From: JBDTLH01 sp039934875
GTDB taxonomy: Bacteria; Acidobacteriota; Terriglobia; Terriglobales; Acidobacteriaceae
Direction of reading: 5' to 3'
DNA length: 12,365 nt
Assembly: GCA_039934875.1 (NCBI GenBank)
Contig: JBDTLH010000064.1
Location: 1 to 12,365 of the forward strand
The position numbers and the translations under genes were made by a program. Every line of letters starts with the position of its first letter. Position 1 is the first letter of the stretch. Positions 1 through 6,958 of this stretch are shown here, one piece after another. The notes under the pieces are model-generated. The model was given only the letters and a program-made list of their open reading frames with translations. It made no database searches and was not told the origin of the DNA.

Positions 1-61
1 AAAAAAGCTCCCGTCAGTTGTAGTTTGGGGGATCGGTGGAATCCGCGCAATCCGGCCTGTG
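1..61 (-). promoter_or_regulatory. Region downstream of murD; possible ribosome binding site of the next gene beyond the left edge
   Basis: This short tail follows the murD stop on the minus strand. Read on that strand it ends in GGGAG (plus positions 8-12) followed by C and six T (plus positions 1-7). Two readings fit: a Shine-Dalgarno motif placed about 7 nt before a start codon just outside the window, or the T-tract of a terminator. No convincing stem precedes the T-run (only TCCC/GGGA, 4 bp), so the ribosome-binding reading is slightly preferred. In mur clusters the gene after murD is often ftsW or murG, but nothing of it is visible here. Confidence 0.25.
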
Positions 62-1420
62 TTAACTGAGTTGGTGCACTAATCCTTTGAATCTGCGGCC
101 GCGGTGCTCATAGCTCTGAAACTGGTCGAAGCTGGCGCATGCCGGAGAGAGCAGCGCGATTTCGCCCGGCAGCGCTGCCTCTGAAATTATCCCTATTGCG
201 CGTTCCAGCGTCTCCGCGCGGACCACATCAACCCCGCTTCCGCCCAAATGCGACTCTACTTTTTCGGCGGCTGCGCCGATGGTGTAAACGCGTAACACCC
301 TCTGTTGCAGCAAGGGAACCAGCACGCGATAATCGCTGTCCTTGTCCTTGCCCCCTAGTATCAAATGTATGCCGGAGGGAAATGATTCCAGCGCCTTCAT
401 CGTCGCATCCACATTCGTCGCCTTGGAGTCGTTGAAATACTGCACGCCTTTGTGCTCCGCTACGAACTCGAGGCGATGCTCAACCGCGCGGAACTCGCGA
501 ACGCCATCGCGAATAGCTTCATCCACGCATCCGGCCGCTTTGGCCGCCAGCACGGCTGCCAGCACGTTCTCGACGTTGTGCGCGCCCTTCAGGGGAATGT
601 CACTCACTGCCAGCAGCTCTTGCTCATGGCCCAACCGCGAACGGAACACGATCAGGCCGTTGCGCACAAACCCGCCGATCGGGACCTCGCGCTGCGCGCT
701 GAACATCCAGGGTTGCGCTTTGCTGGTGAGCGCCAGATCGGCGGCGGGCTGATTGTCTGCATTTAATATGGCAAAGTCTTCCGGCTCTGAATTTTCGAAT
801 AGCCGCGCCTTGGCCGCAATGTAGTTCGCCATGCCGCGGTGGCGGTCGAGATGGTCGGGGGTGATATTGAGCACAGCACCAATCTGCGCGCGAAAGCTTT
901 CAACAGTTTCAAGCTGGAAACTCGAAATCTCGAGCACGCTCCAACCATCAGCCGAGGAGTCGCCAATCAGGTTGGTCACCGGACTTCCGATATTGCCGCC
1001 AACTTGAACCCTGAAGCCAGCCTTTTCCAGCAGTTTGCCGCATAGCGCGGTAGTCGTGGTCTTGCCGTTTGATCCGGTAATCGCGATAATTCTGCCCTTG
1101 AGAAACCACGACGCCAACTCCACCTCGCCCACTATGGGAATTCCCAAAGCTTGGGCTTGCTGTAATTGCGGCTGGTTTGCGGCCACTCCCGGGCTTACCA
1201 CAATCAAATCCTGCATGCGAAAGGTGCGTTCGCCGTGGCCGCCGGTCTCGATGCTGATCCCCGCATCCAGCAGGCGGGGCAGTTCGCTGCGCAATTGTTC
1301 CTCCGCGCGAGCGTCGGAGGCAGTCACTCGCGCCCCCCGCCCCGCTAGAAACAAAGCCGAAGCGATGCCGGATTTCCCCAATCCCACCACCAGCACGCGT
1401 TTGCCCGCGACCTCATGCAT
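62..1420 (-). CDS. murD: UDP-N-acetylmuramoyl-L-alanine--D-glutamate ligase (MurD)
   Basis: Cytoplasmic ATP-dependent ligase adding D-glutamate to UDP-MurNAc-L-Ala in peptidoglycan synthesis. The 452 aa match the usual MurD length. Visible in order: a Rossmann-like N-terminal UDP-binding domain with GLGKSG (residues 13-18); the ATP P-loop GSNGKTTT (116-123); EISSFQLE (164-171); NITPDHLDRH (185-194), with K204 downstream in the position expected for the carbamylated lysine; and the C-terminal ligase domain with HRLE (315-318), NDSKATN (330-336), GGKDK (356-360) and SPACASFDQF (425-434). The ATG lies 8 bp after the galM stop. The only SD-like bases (AGGT) overlap that stop codon, which suggests translational coupling to galM. 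It is the last visible gene of the murE-murF-mraY-galM-murD operon. No key residue appears to be missing. Confidence 0.97.
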   Translation of the reverse strand: MHEVAGKRVLVVGLGKSGIASALFLAGRGARVTASDARAEEQLRSELPRLLDAGISIETGGHGERTFRMQDLIVVSPGVAANQPQLQQAQALGIPIVGEVELASWFLKGRIIAITGSNGKTTTTALCGKLLEKAGFRVQVGGNIGSPVTNLIGDSSADGWSVLEISSFQLETVESFRAQIGAVLNITPDHLDRHRGMANYIAAKARLFENSEPEDFAILNADNQPAADLALTSKAQPWMFSAQREVPIGGFVRNGLIVFRSRLGHEQELLAVSDIPLKGAHNVENVLAAVLAAKAAGCVDEAIRDGVREFRAVEHRLEFVAEHKGVQYFNDSKATNVDATMKALESFPSGIHLILGGKDKDSDYRVLVPLLQQRVLRVYTIGAAAEKVESHLGGSGVDVVRAETLERAIGIISEAALPGEIALLSPACASFDQFQSYEHRGRRFKGLVHQLS

Positions 1421-1428
1421 CGATCAAC

Positions 1429-2559
1429 CTACCGCGTCGAAAATTTGTAAATCGTTGTCTGATGGTCGTGTTGACCCGGCTTTAATTCGGTGCTGGGGAA
1501 GTTCGGGTGGTTAGGCGAGTCGGGATAATGCTGCGCCTCCAGACAGAGCCCATCTCGCATGGAGTAAATGTGTCCGCCCTTGCCCTTCACTCCGTCGAGA
1601 TGGTTGCCGGTGTAAAACTGCAAGCCTGGCTCGGTAGTCGAAACGCTCAGCACACGCCCGGATTCGGGCGAGTAAACTTCAGCCACCTGCGTCAGCTTGC
1701 CGCCGTTATCCAGCACGTAGTTGTGGTCGTATCCCATGCCCAACTTCAATTGATCGCTCTTCTCGTTGATCCGCTGATCAACCGCATGGTGGATTTGGAA
1801 GTCAAACGGGGTATCGCGCACCGGCTGCAACTCTCCAGTGGGTATCAGGTCGGCATTGACCGGCGTAAACTCTTGCGCGTGGATCTGCACCTTGTGTTGC
1901 AGAATGTCTCCATCACCTTCGCCTTTCAAATTGAAATACGAGTGGTTGGTCAAATTCACCACCGTGTCCTGGTCAGTGGTCGCCGTGTATTCCAGCAGAA
2001 GTGCATTATTCGCGAGCGTGTAGCGCAGTGTGACTGTAAGATTGCCGGGAAAACCCTGGTCTCCATCGGGACTGAGGTGCGTGAACTCCACTCCGTTGCG
2101 TATCTGCTTCGCTTGCCAAACCGCTTTGTCGAAGCCAACCGGGCCCCCGTGCAGCGCATTATCGCCGTCGTTCTTGGGGACGTGGTATGTCTTGCCGTCA
2201 AGCGAGAAGGTACCGTGGGCAATGCGGTTGGCATAGCGTCCGATGGTGCCGCCGAAGTGGGGATCATTTTTCTTAACGTAGTCATTCAAGGTGTCGAAGC
2301 CCAGCGCCACGTCCGCCACTTTACCGTTGCGGTCAGGGGTCTTGATCGACGCAACGATGGCGCCATAGGCCATCACGCGGACTTCATACTTACCCTCAGC
2401 TAAGGTGTAGATATCGATTGCCGTTCCGTCCGGCATCTTGCCGAATTCGGCCTTGGTGACCTTGGTTTCTGCTTGCGCGTGCATCACACCCATCAAAAGT
2501 GTAATGGTAAGACAGAGCAGGGTGCGCTTCGTGGTGGTTCGTTTCTTCATCATCTCCAT
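1429..2559 (-). CDS. galM: Aldose 1-epimerase (mutarotase), predicted exported
   Basis: Interconverts alpha and beta anomers of aldoses such as glucose and galactose. Numbering from the ATG at 2559 (376 aa): a Sec-type signal peptide with basic start MEMMKKRTTTKR, hydrophobic core LLCLTITLLMGVM and likely cleavage after AQA (residue 30); GRYANRI (107-113); ALHGG (135-139); NHSYFNL (205-211), containing the expected catalytic His; DHNYVL (278-283); and CLEAQHYPDSPN (339-350), with E341 as the expected catalytic base. The reading frame is open to an ATG at 2628, inside mraY, but that extension is not family-like and would bury the signal peptide. The 2559 start is preceded by GGGGA at 7 nt; 2553 and 2550 are also possible. 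It lies 16 bp after mraY and 8 bp before murD. A periplasmic sugar epimerase in a cytoplasmic mur operon is unexpected; its role there is unknown, perhaps only shared expression. Confidence 0.93.
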   Translation of the reverse strand: MEMMKKRTTTKRTLLCLTITLLMGVMHAQAETKVTKAEFGKMPDGTAIDIYTLAEGKYEVRVMAYGAIVASIKTPDRNGKVADVALGFDTLNDYVKKNDPHFGGTIGRYANRIAHGTFSLDGKTYHVPKNDGDNALHGGPVGFDKAVWQAKQIRNGVEFTHLSPDGDQGFPGNLTVTLRYTLANNALLLEYTATTDQDTVVNLTNHSYFNLKGEGDGDILQHKVQIHAQEFTPVNADLIPTGELQPVRDTPFDFQIHHAVDQRINEKSDQLKLGMGYDHNYVLDNGGKLTQVAEVYSPESGRVLSVSTTEPGLQFYTGNHLDGVKGKGGHIYSMRDGLCLEAQHYPDSPNHPNFPSTELKPGQHDHQTTIYKFSTR

Positions 2560-2575
2560 CTTGAAATCCCCAGTA

Positions 2576-3718
2576 TCAACGTAGCTTGAGAGTTGTAAGT
2601 GCAAACAGCGCAAACACCAATGCCGCAATCCAGAACCTGACGATCACCTTCGATTCACTCCATCCCAGCAGCTCGAAATGATGGTGCAGCGGGGCCATTT
2701 TAAAAATTCTTTTGCCATGCCGCAGTTTATACGAGCCTACCTGCAACATCACCGACAACGCCTCCAGGACGAAGACGCCGCCGATAAAGGGCAGCAGCAA
2801 TTCCTGCTTAATCACCACTGCGACCGTGCCGATTGCGCCACCGAGGGCCAGGGACCCTACGTCCCCCATGATTATTTCGGCGGGATGCGCGTTGTACCAA
2901 AGAAAACCGATGCTCGCCCCCACCATGGATCCGCAAAAGATGGTGAGCTCGCCGACCTGCGGCATCTTCTGCAGGTCCAGATATTCAGCAAACTGCGCGT
3001 GCCCACTTAGATAGGTGAGCACGGTGAGCGCCCCCGCCGCGATGATGGTGCATCCGATCGCGAGTCCGTCGAGGCCGTCCGTCAAGTTGACAGCGTTGCT
3101 CGAACCCACAAGCACCAGCACGGTAAATGCAATAAACGGCAAAAAAGCGATCGGCCACAGATGCGGATGGCCGAGAGGCGCGGAGAATACCAGGTTTGGA
3201 TGGAAATTTTTGGCGAAGGGAACAATAAGCCTGGTTGAATAAAGTTTCAGCGACTGCATCCAGATGAGCGCCATTGCCACAGCGACAGAGGTAGCGGTTT
3301 GCAGCAACAACTTATTGCGTCCGCTCATCCCCAGGTTGCGCCGGTGAACGGTTTTCAGGTAATCGTCGCTGAAGCCGATGCTGGCGAACGCTAGAGTGGA
3401 GAGCACGGTCAACCATACGAAACGGTTGCTGAGGTCCGCCCACAACAGGGTGGGCACCAGAATGGAGATGGTGATCAGCACCCCACCCATGGTGGGAGTG
3501 CCGGCTTTTTTCTGGTGCGCCTGCGGCCCCTCTTCGCGAATATATTGTCCGATCTGAAATTCGCGCAGCTTGCGGATGATTAGCGGGCCCACGAACAATC
3601 CGATAAACAGCGCGGTAAGGCTGGAAAACGCAGTACGGAAGGTCAAGTAACGGAATATACGAAACGGAGTCAAGTGGTGCGCCAGAAAGAGCTTCTGATA
3701 GAGCAGCCAATAGAACAA
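2576..3718 (-). CDS. mraY: Phospho-N-acetylmuramoyl-pentapeptide-transferase (MraY)
   Basis: Polytopic inner-membrane enzyme that transfers phospho-MurNAc-pentapeptide from UDP to undecaprenyl phosphate, giving lipid I. Numbering from the TTG at 3718 (380 aa): KAGTPTMGG (72-80 region); Mg-site aspartates in GFSDDY (D118, D119); NAVNLTDGLDG (208-218); MGDVGS with D286; and the HHHFELLGW motif (345-353). Many hydrophobic helices run through the whole length. The frame extends to a GTG at 3733, but AGGAG lies exactly 6 nt before the TTG at 3718, and the resulting start (FYWLLYQ) matches family N-termini better, so the TTG is preferred. It lies 58 bp after murF and 16 bp before galM. All catalytic residues I know of are present, so it should be active. 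Confidence 0.97.
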   Translation of the reverse strand: MFYWLLYQKLFLAHHLTPFRIFRYLTFRTAFSSLTALFIGLFVGPLIIRKLREFQIGQYIREEGPQAHQKKAGTPTMGGVLITISILVPTLLWADLSNRFVWLTVLSTLAFASIGFSDDYLKTVHRRNLGMSGRNKLLLQTATSVAVAMALIWMQSLKLYSTRLIVPFAKNFHPNLVFSAPLGHPHLWPIAFLPFIAFTVLVLVGSSNAVNLTDGLDGLAIGCTIIAAGALTVLTYLSGHAQFAEYLDLQKMPQVGELTIFCGSMVGASIGFLWYNAHPAEIIMGDVGSLALGGAIGTVAVVIKQELLLPFIGGVFVLEALSVMLQVGSYKLRHGKRIFKMAPLHHHFELLGWSESKVIVRFWIAALVFALFALTTLKLR

Positions 3719-3724
3719 TGAACT

Positions 3725-3729
3725 CTCCT
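3725..3729 (-). promoter_or_regulatory. Ribosome binding site deciding the mraY start
   Basis: On the minus strand AGGAG is followed by six bases and then TTG (3718-3716). It lies inside the longer frame that starts with GTG at 3733, and that GTG has no comparable motif in front of it. The motif therefore argues for TTG initiation of mraY. Confidence 0.6.
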
Positions 3730-3776
3730 GCACCTAATACTATCGGCACATCAATTCTATGGGGACAAATTCGCAT

Positions 3777-5189
3777 TCACTGGGATTTAGCGCTGTTCTC
3801 GAATACCTCGAGCGCAGCTTCAAGCCGCACTCCGCGCGAGGCTTTCAGCAGTACTGCATCGCCGTCTCGCAGATTGGCTATCATCCATTCGCCGGCTGCT
3901 TGCGGGGTGGCGACAAATTCAGCCTGCGCTCCGTCCTCGCGGGCTGCTGCGACCAGCGCGGCAGCATGGCCGCGCACCCCCAGTATCAGGTCGACGCGAT
4001 GGGCCGCGATGATTCGCCCGCACTCGCGATGCATCTGCTCCGCGCCGTCGCCCAGCTCCAACATCTCGCCGATGATGGCGATTCTGCGTTGCGCCGGGAC
4101 CTTCGCCAGCGCATCGGCCATTGCTTTTAAAGCCTTGGGATTTGAATTGTAGCAATCGTTGATGATGATTACGTTGCCGCCGCCGGGCAGCACCAGATGC
4201 AGCACCTCGCCGCGCATTTGGCCTGCTTTAAGCATGCCAATTGCGGCGGTACATTCCGCAAGTGAAATGCCCGAAGCCATGCCCGCGGCTACCGCCGCCA
4301 GAGCATTGAGAAGATTGTGCCGTCCAATCAGCGGGAGCCGCGCATGGGCGGTCGAGACTCCTAGGCACTCTACCGTCCGCGAACAGCCGATATCGAACTC
4401 CGTACCCAGCGCGCCGCGGTCGCTGATGCGCTCCGCCCACACGTCCGCCCCCGGCCCTATGCCAAAAAAGAGCACCTTGCCCGGATACTTGCCGCCGAAC
4501 TGGCGGACGCGTTCATCGTCGCCATTAAGAATGACTACGCCCCCAGGCTTGGTGTTCTCGATCAGCTCGAACTTCGCCCGCGCCACTCCTTCGATACCAT
4601 CCAGAAAATTGCCCGCATGGGCCACGCCAATGTTAGTCACTATCGCCCAATCCGGCTCGGCGATTTTGCAGAGCGCGGCAATCTCGCCCGCATGGTTCAT
4701 GCCCATCTCGATGACGGCAACGTCATGTTCCGGCTCCAGCCGAAGCAGTTGCAAGGGAAGTCCGAAGTGGTTGTTCAGGTTTCCTTCCGACTTCAGAACC
4801 TTGTATTGACTTCCCAGCACTGCCGCTGTCGCGTCCTTCGTCGTGGTCTTTCCCGCCGACCCGGTCAGACCAATCACCCGCTTGCCCCACCTGCGGCGGA
4901 CGAAATTCCCCAAATCTTGAAGCGCCTGGAGAGGGTCGTCCACTGGCAACACATTTCGCAACCCCGCAAGATTCTCCATGCGCGCCCGTGAGATCACCGC
5001 AAACCCGCCACCCTCGATTACACCGCTTACAAAATCATGCGCGTCATAGCGCTCTCCGCGGATGGCAAAAAAAAGCTCACCCGGCTTTATGGTGCGCGAA
5101 TCGATGGAATACCCCTGAGCTATGCTCTTGGGGTCGAACTCGCCCACTGCTCCGAGCGTCTGCGCGATCTCCGCTAAACTCAGCTTCAA
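3777..5189 (-). CDS. murF: UDP-N-acetylmuramoyl-tripeptide--D-alanyl-D-alanine ligase (MurF)
   Basis: Cytoplasmic ATP-dependent ligase adding D-Ala-D-Ala to the UDP-MurNAc-tripeptide, the last soluble step before MraY. The 470 aa are normal for the family. Motifs: N-terminal YSIDSRTIKPGELFFAIRG (28-45 region) of the MurE/MurF N-domain; P-loop TGSAGKTTTK (109-118); EGNLNNHFGLP (135-145); EMGMNHAGEI (161-170); TNIGVAHAGNF (185-195); K206 as the probable modified lysine; GRHNLLNALAA (289-299); and NDCYNSNP (344-351), where most relatives I recall have NDSYNANP. The start codon is TTG at 5189, overlapping the murE TGA as TTGA, with GGTGAGGG a few bases upstream inside murE. This points to translational coupling with murE. 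The N-terminus MKLSLAEIAQ is family-like, supporting the TTG start. Confidence 0.97.
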   Translation of the reverse strand: MKLSLAEIAQTLGAVGEFDPKSIAQGYSIDSRTIKPGELFFAIRGERYDAHDFVSGVIEGGGFAVISRARMENLAGLRNVLPVDDPLQALQDLGNFVRRRWGKRVIGLTGSAGKTTTKDATAAVLGSQYKVLKSEGNLNNHFGLPLQLLRLEPEHDVAVIEMGMNHAGEIAALCKIAEPDWAIVTNIGVAHAGNFLDGIEGVARAKFELIENTKPGGVVILNGDDERVRQFGGKYPGKVLFFGIGPGADVWAERISDRGALGTEFDIGCSRTVECLGVSTAHARLPLIGRHNLLNALAAVAAGMASGISLAECTAAIGMLKAGQMRGEVLHLVLPGGGNVIIINDCYNSNPKALKAMADALAKVPAQRRIAIIGEMLELGDGAEQMHRECGRIIAAHRVDLILGVRGHAAALVAAAREDGAQAEFVATPQAAGEWMIANLRDGDAVLLKASRGVRLEAALEVFENSAKSQ

Positions 5190-6715
5190 AGAATTTTGCC
5201 CTCACCTTTGTTTGTGTGCTGCGCGTTCCTGTGGTGAAGAGCGCTCTTCGCTTCCTTTGCATCGTCGAAGGGAAACACGCCTTGGCGCGTAGTTTGGGTC
5301 TTCTCGTGCCCCTTACCCGCGATCACCACAACATCGCCTGCGGACGCCTCGCGAATTGCGAGCTCAATTGCCTCGCGCCGATCGGCCTCCACTTGGATTT
5401 CGACGTCAGTTGCCCGCAACCCGGGCAATATCTCTCCGATAATCGACAGTGGATCTTCGCTGCGGGGATTGTCCGAGGTTACCACTACAAAATCGCTTGC
5501 CTCGCCCGCTGCCCGTCCCATTCTGCAGCGCTTGCCGCGGTCGCGGTCCCCCCCGCACCCAAAGACCGTGATCACACGGCATTTCCCCGCCAATTCGCGT
5601 GCAATGCGCAGTACGTTTCGCAACGCATCATCGGTATGTGCATAGTCCACCACCACAGTAAACGGTTGTCCGCAATATACTCGCTCGAAGCGTCCCGGCG
5701 CGGCACGGACCTGCTCCACGCCTGCGGCAATCTGGTCGAGCGATAGCCCGCGGGCATGCGCCGCTGTTGCCGCCGCCAACAAGTTATAAAGATTTATCCC
5801 GCCGATCAGCGGAAAGCGCAATGCCACTGCGCCGAACGGAGTCTTCCAGCGAAAGCTTGTATCTTCCGCGCCGAACTTTGTGTCCTCGGCCCGCCAGTCT
5901 CCCTCTTCCATCCCATAGGACCGCACCTCCGCCACGGAGCGCGAATACATCAGCTTCCGCCCATACTCGTCGTCCGCATTGACCACCGCCACCCGCGGCG
6001 CGCTCGCCCCCGTGCCCTCAAAGAGCAACTGCTTCGCCGCAAAATACGACTCCATCGACTTGTGATAATCCAGATGGTCCCGCGTCAGATTGGTGAAGAT
6101 CGCAGTGTCGAAGTGCAGCCCCCACACCCGCCCTTGATCGAGGCCGTGCGACGAGACCTCCATCGTGACCTCGCGCACGCCAGCGGAGACTGCCTGCGAA
6201 AGGATGCGCAGCAGATCGAGCGATTCCGGCGTCGTGTGCGGGGAGGCCAGCACCTCTCCCGCGATTTGATATTCGATCGTCCCGATCAGAGCTGTCCTGC
6301 GTCGCGCAGAGTTCAGCAGCGAATCGAGCAGGAACGTTGTCGTCGTCTTCCCATTCGTTCCGGTCACGCCATTCAGCGCAAGTTTCCGTTCGGGATGTCC
6401 AAAGAATTTCGCAGCCACCTCCGCCATCGCGCGCCGCCCCTGCGGCACAACCGCGAGTGCAATCGCTCCCTTGTTCAGATTACCCGCGTCCGCTGAATCG
6501 GAGACCACCGCCACCGCTCCGCGCTCAATCGACGCTTCGATAAACTTGTTCCCGTCGGTGGTCTCGCCCTTGATCGCCAGAAACAATCCACCCGGATCGA
6601 CTTTGCGCGAATCATGAGCCACAGACGTTATCTCCGGGTTAGGCCCCGCGGAGAGAATGCGCGCATTCAATGGCAACAAATCTTTGAAACGCATTTCGAA
6701 TCCAGCCGTACTCAT
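5186..6715 (-). CDS. murE: UDP-N-acetylmuramoyl-L-alanyl-D-glutamate--2,6-diaminopimelate ligase (MurE)
   Basis: Cytoplasmic ATP-dependent ligase adding the third stem-peptide residue. The 509 aa contain HDSRKVDPGGLFLAIKG (34-50) in the UDP-binding domain; P-loop TGTNGKTTT (118-126); HTTPE (160-164); EVSSHGLDQGRV (186-197); TNLTRDHLDYH (208-218) and K228; GRFERV (341-346); DYAHTDDAL (357-365); GCGGDRDRGKR (386-396); DNPRSEDP (415-422); and GKGHE (467-471). DNPR is the known selectivity motif for meso-diaminopimelate rather than lysine, so the peptidoglycan is predicted to be mDAP type. An internal ATG at 6694 (MRFKDLLP) resembles family N-termini better than the ATG at 6715 and is a real alternative; neither has a strong SD. 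It heads the operon and overlaps murF by 4 bp. Its upstream neighbour is divergent, 46 bp away, so its promoter must lie in that gap or inside the neighbour. Confidence 0.96.
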   Translation of the reverse strand: MSTAGFEMRFKDLLPLNARILSAGPNPEITSVAHDSRKVDPGGLFLAIKGETTDGNKFIEASIERGAVAVVSDSADAGNLNKGAIALAVVPQGRRAMAEVAAKFFGHPERKLALNGVTGTNGKTTTTFLLDSLLNSARRRTALIGTIEYQIAGEVLASPHTTPESLDLLRILSQAVSAGVREVTMEVSSHGLDQGRVWGLHFDTAIFTNLTRDHLDYHKSMESYFAAKQLLFEGTGASAPRVAVVNADDEYGRKLMYSRSVAEVRSYGMEEGDWRAEDTKFGAEDTSFRWKTPFGAVALRFPLIGGINLYNLLAAATAAHARGLSLDQIAAGVEQVRAAPGRFERVYCGQPFTVVVDYAHTDDALRNVLRIARELAGKCRVITVFGCGGDRDRGKRCRMGRAAGEASDFVVVTSDNPRSEDPLSIIGEILPGLRATDVEIQVEADRREAIELAIREASAGDVVVIAGKGHEKTQTTRQGVFPFDDAKEAKSALHHRNAQHTNKGEGKIL

Positions 6716-6761
6716 CTTCGCACGAAACTCGTGTCAGCCGAATTCATGATGAAATAGCAGT

Positions 6762-6950
6762 GTGCCCGCAGACAACGCTCCCCTCATCGAAGGTGTGGAC
6801 TACTACCTCGAGAATGGATACTTCGTCTTCACCGAACTTTATCTGCTCAAGCGCGGAACCTGCTGCGAATCCGGATGCCGCCATTGTCCCTACGGCTTCG
6901 GCCCCGAAGGGTTAAAACGCAAGCTGGCGAGAAAACAGCAACCAGGATAG
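6762..6950 (+). CDS. Small Cys-rich protein, DUF5522-like
   Basis: A 62-aa protein of unknown function. It shows EGVDYYLENGYFVFTELYLL (residues 10-29), then a compact cysteine cluster RGTCCESGCRHCPYGF (31-46), then a basic tail KRKLARKQQ. The CC-x3-C-x2-CPY arrangement and the preceding aromatic segment match what I recall of the DUF5522 family, short bacterial proteins with a conserved GCRHCPY motif. The cysteines suggest metal or Fe-S binding, but that is inference. The start is GTG at 6762, the only good start before the conserved part, with no clear SD; an in-frame stop lies at 6750. It is divergent from murE (46 bp) and convergent with the LolC/E gene (8 bp between stops). It falls below many gene-length cut-offs and is easily missed. 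Confidence 0.8.
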   Translation: MPADNAPLIEGVDYYLENGYFVFTELYLLKRGTCCESGCRHCPYGFGPEGLKRKLARKQQPG

Positions 6951-6958
6951 GACCGATC

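Noticed and set aside
1507..2403. 298-codon open frame on the plus strand opposite galM
   Set aside because: Antisense shadow of a well-supported enzyme gene; no family motifs, composition typical of frame shadows in GC-rich DNA.
2560..2628. Upstream extension of galM to the ATG at 2628, overlapping the mraY end
   Set aside because: Would place 23 unrelated residues before a clear signal peptide; the ATG at 2559 has an SD-like GGGGA and fits better.
5756..6496. 246-codon open frame on the plus strand opposite murE
   Set aside because: Arg/Pro/His-rich low-complexity translation with no motifs; it lies fully inside murE.
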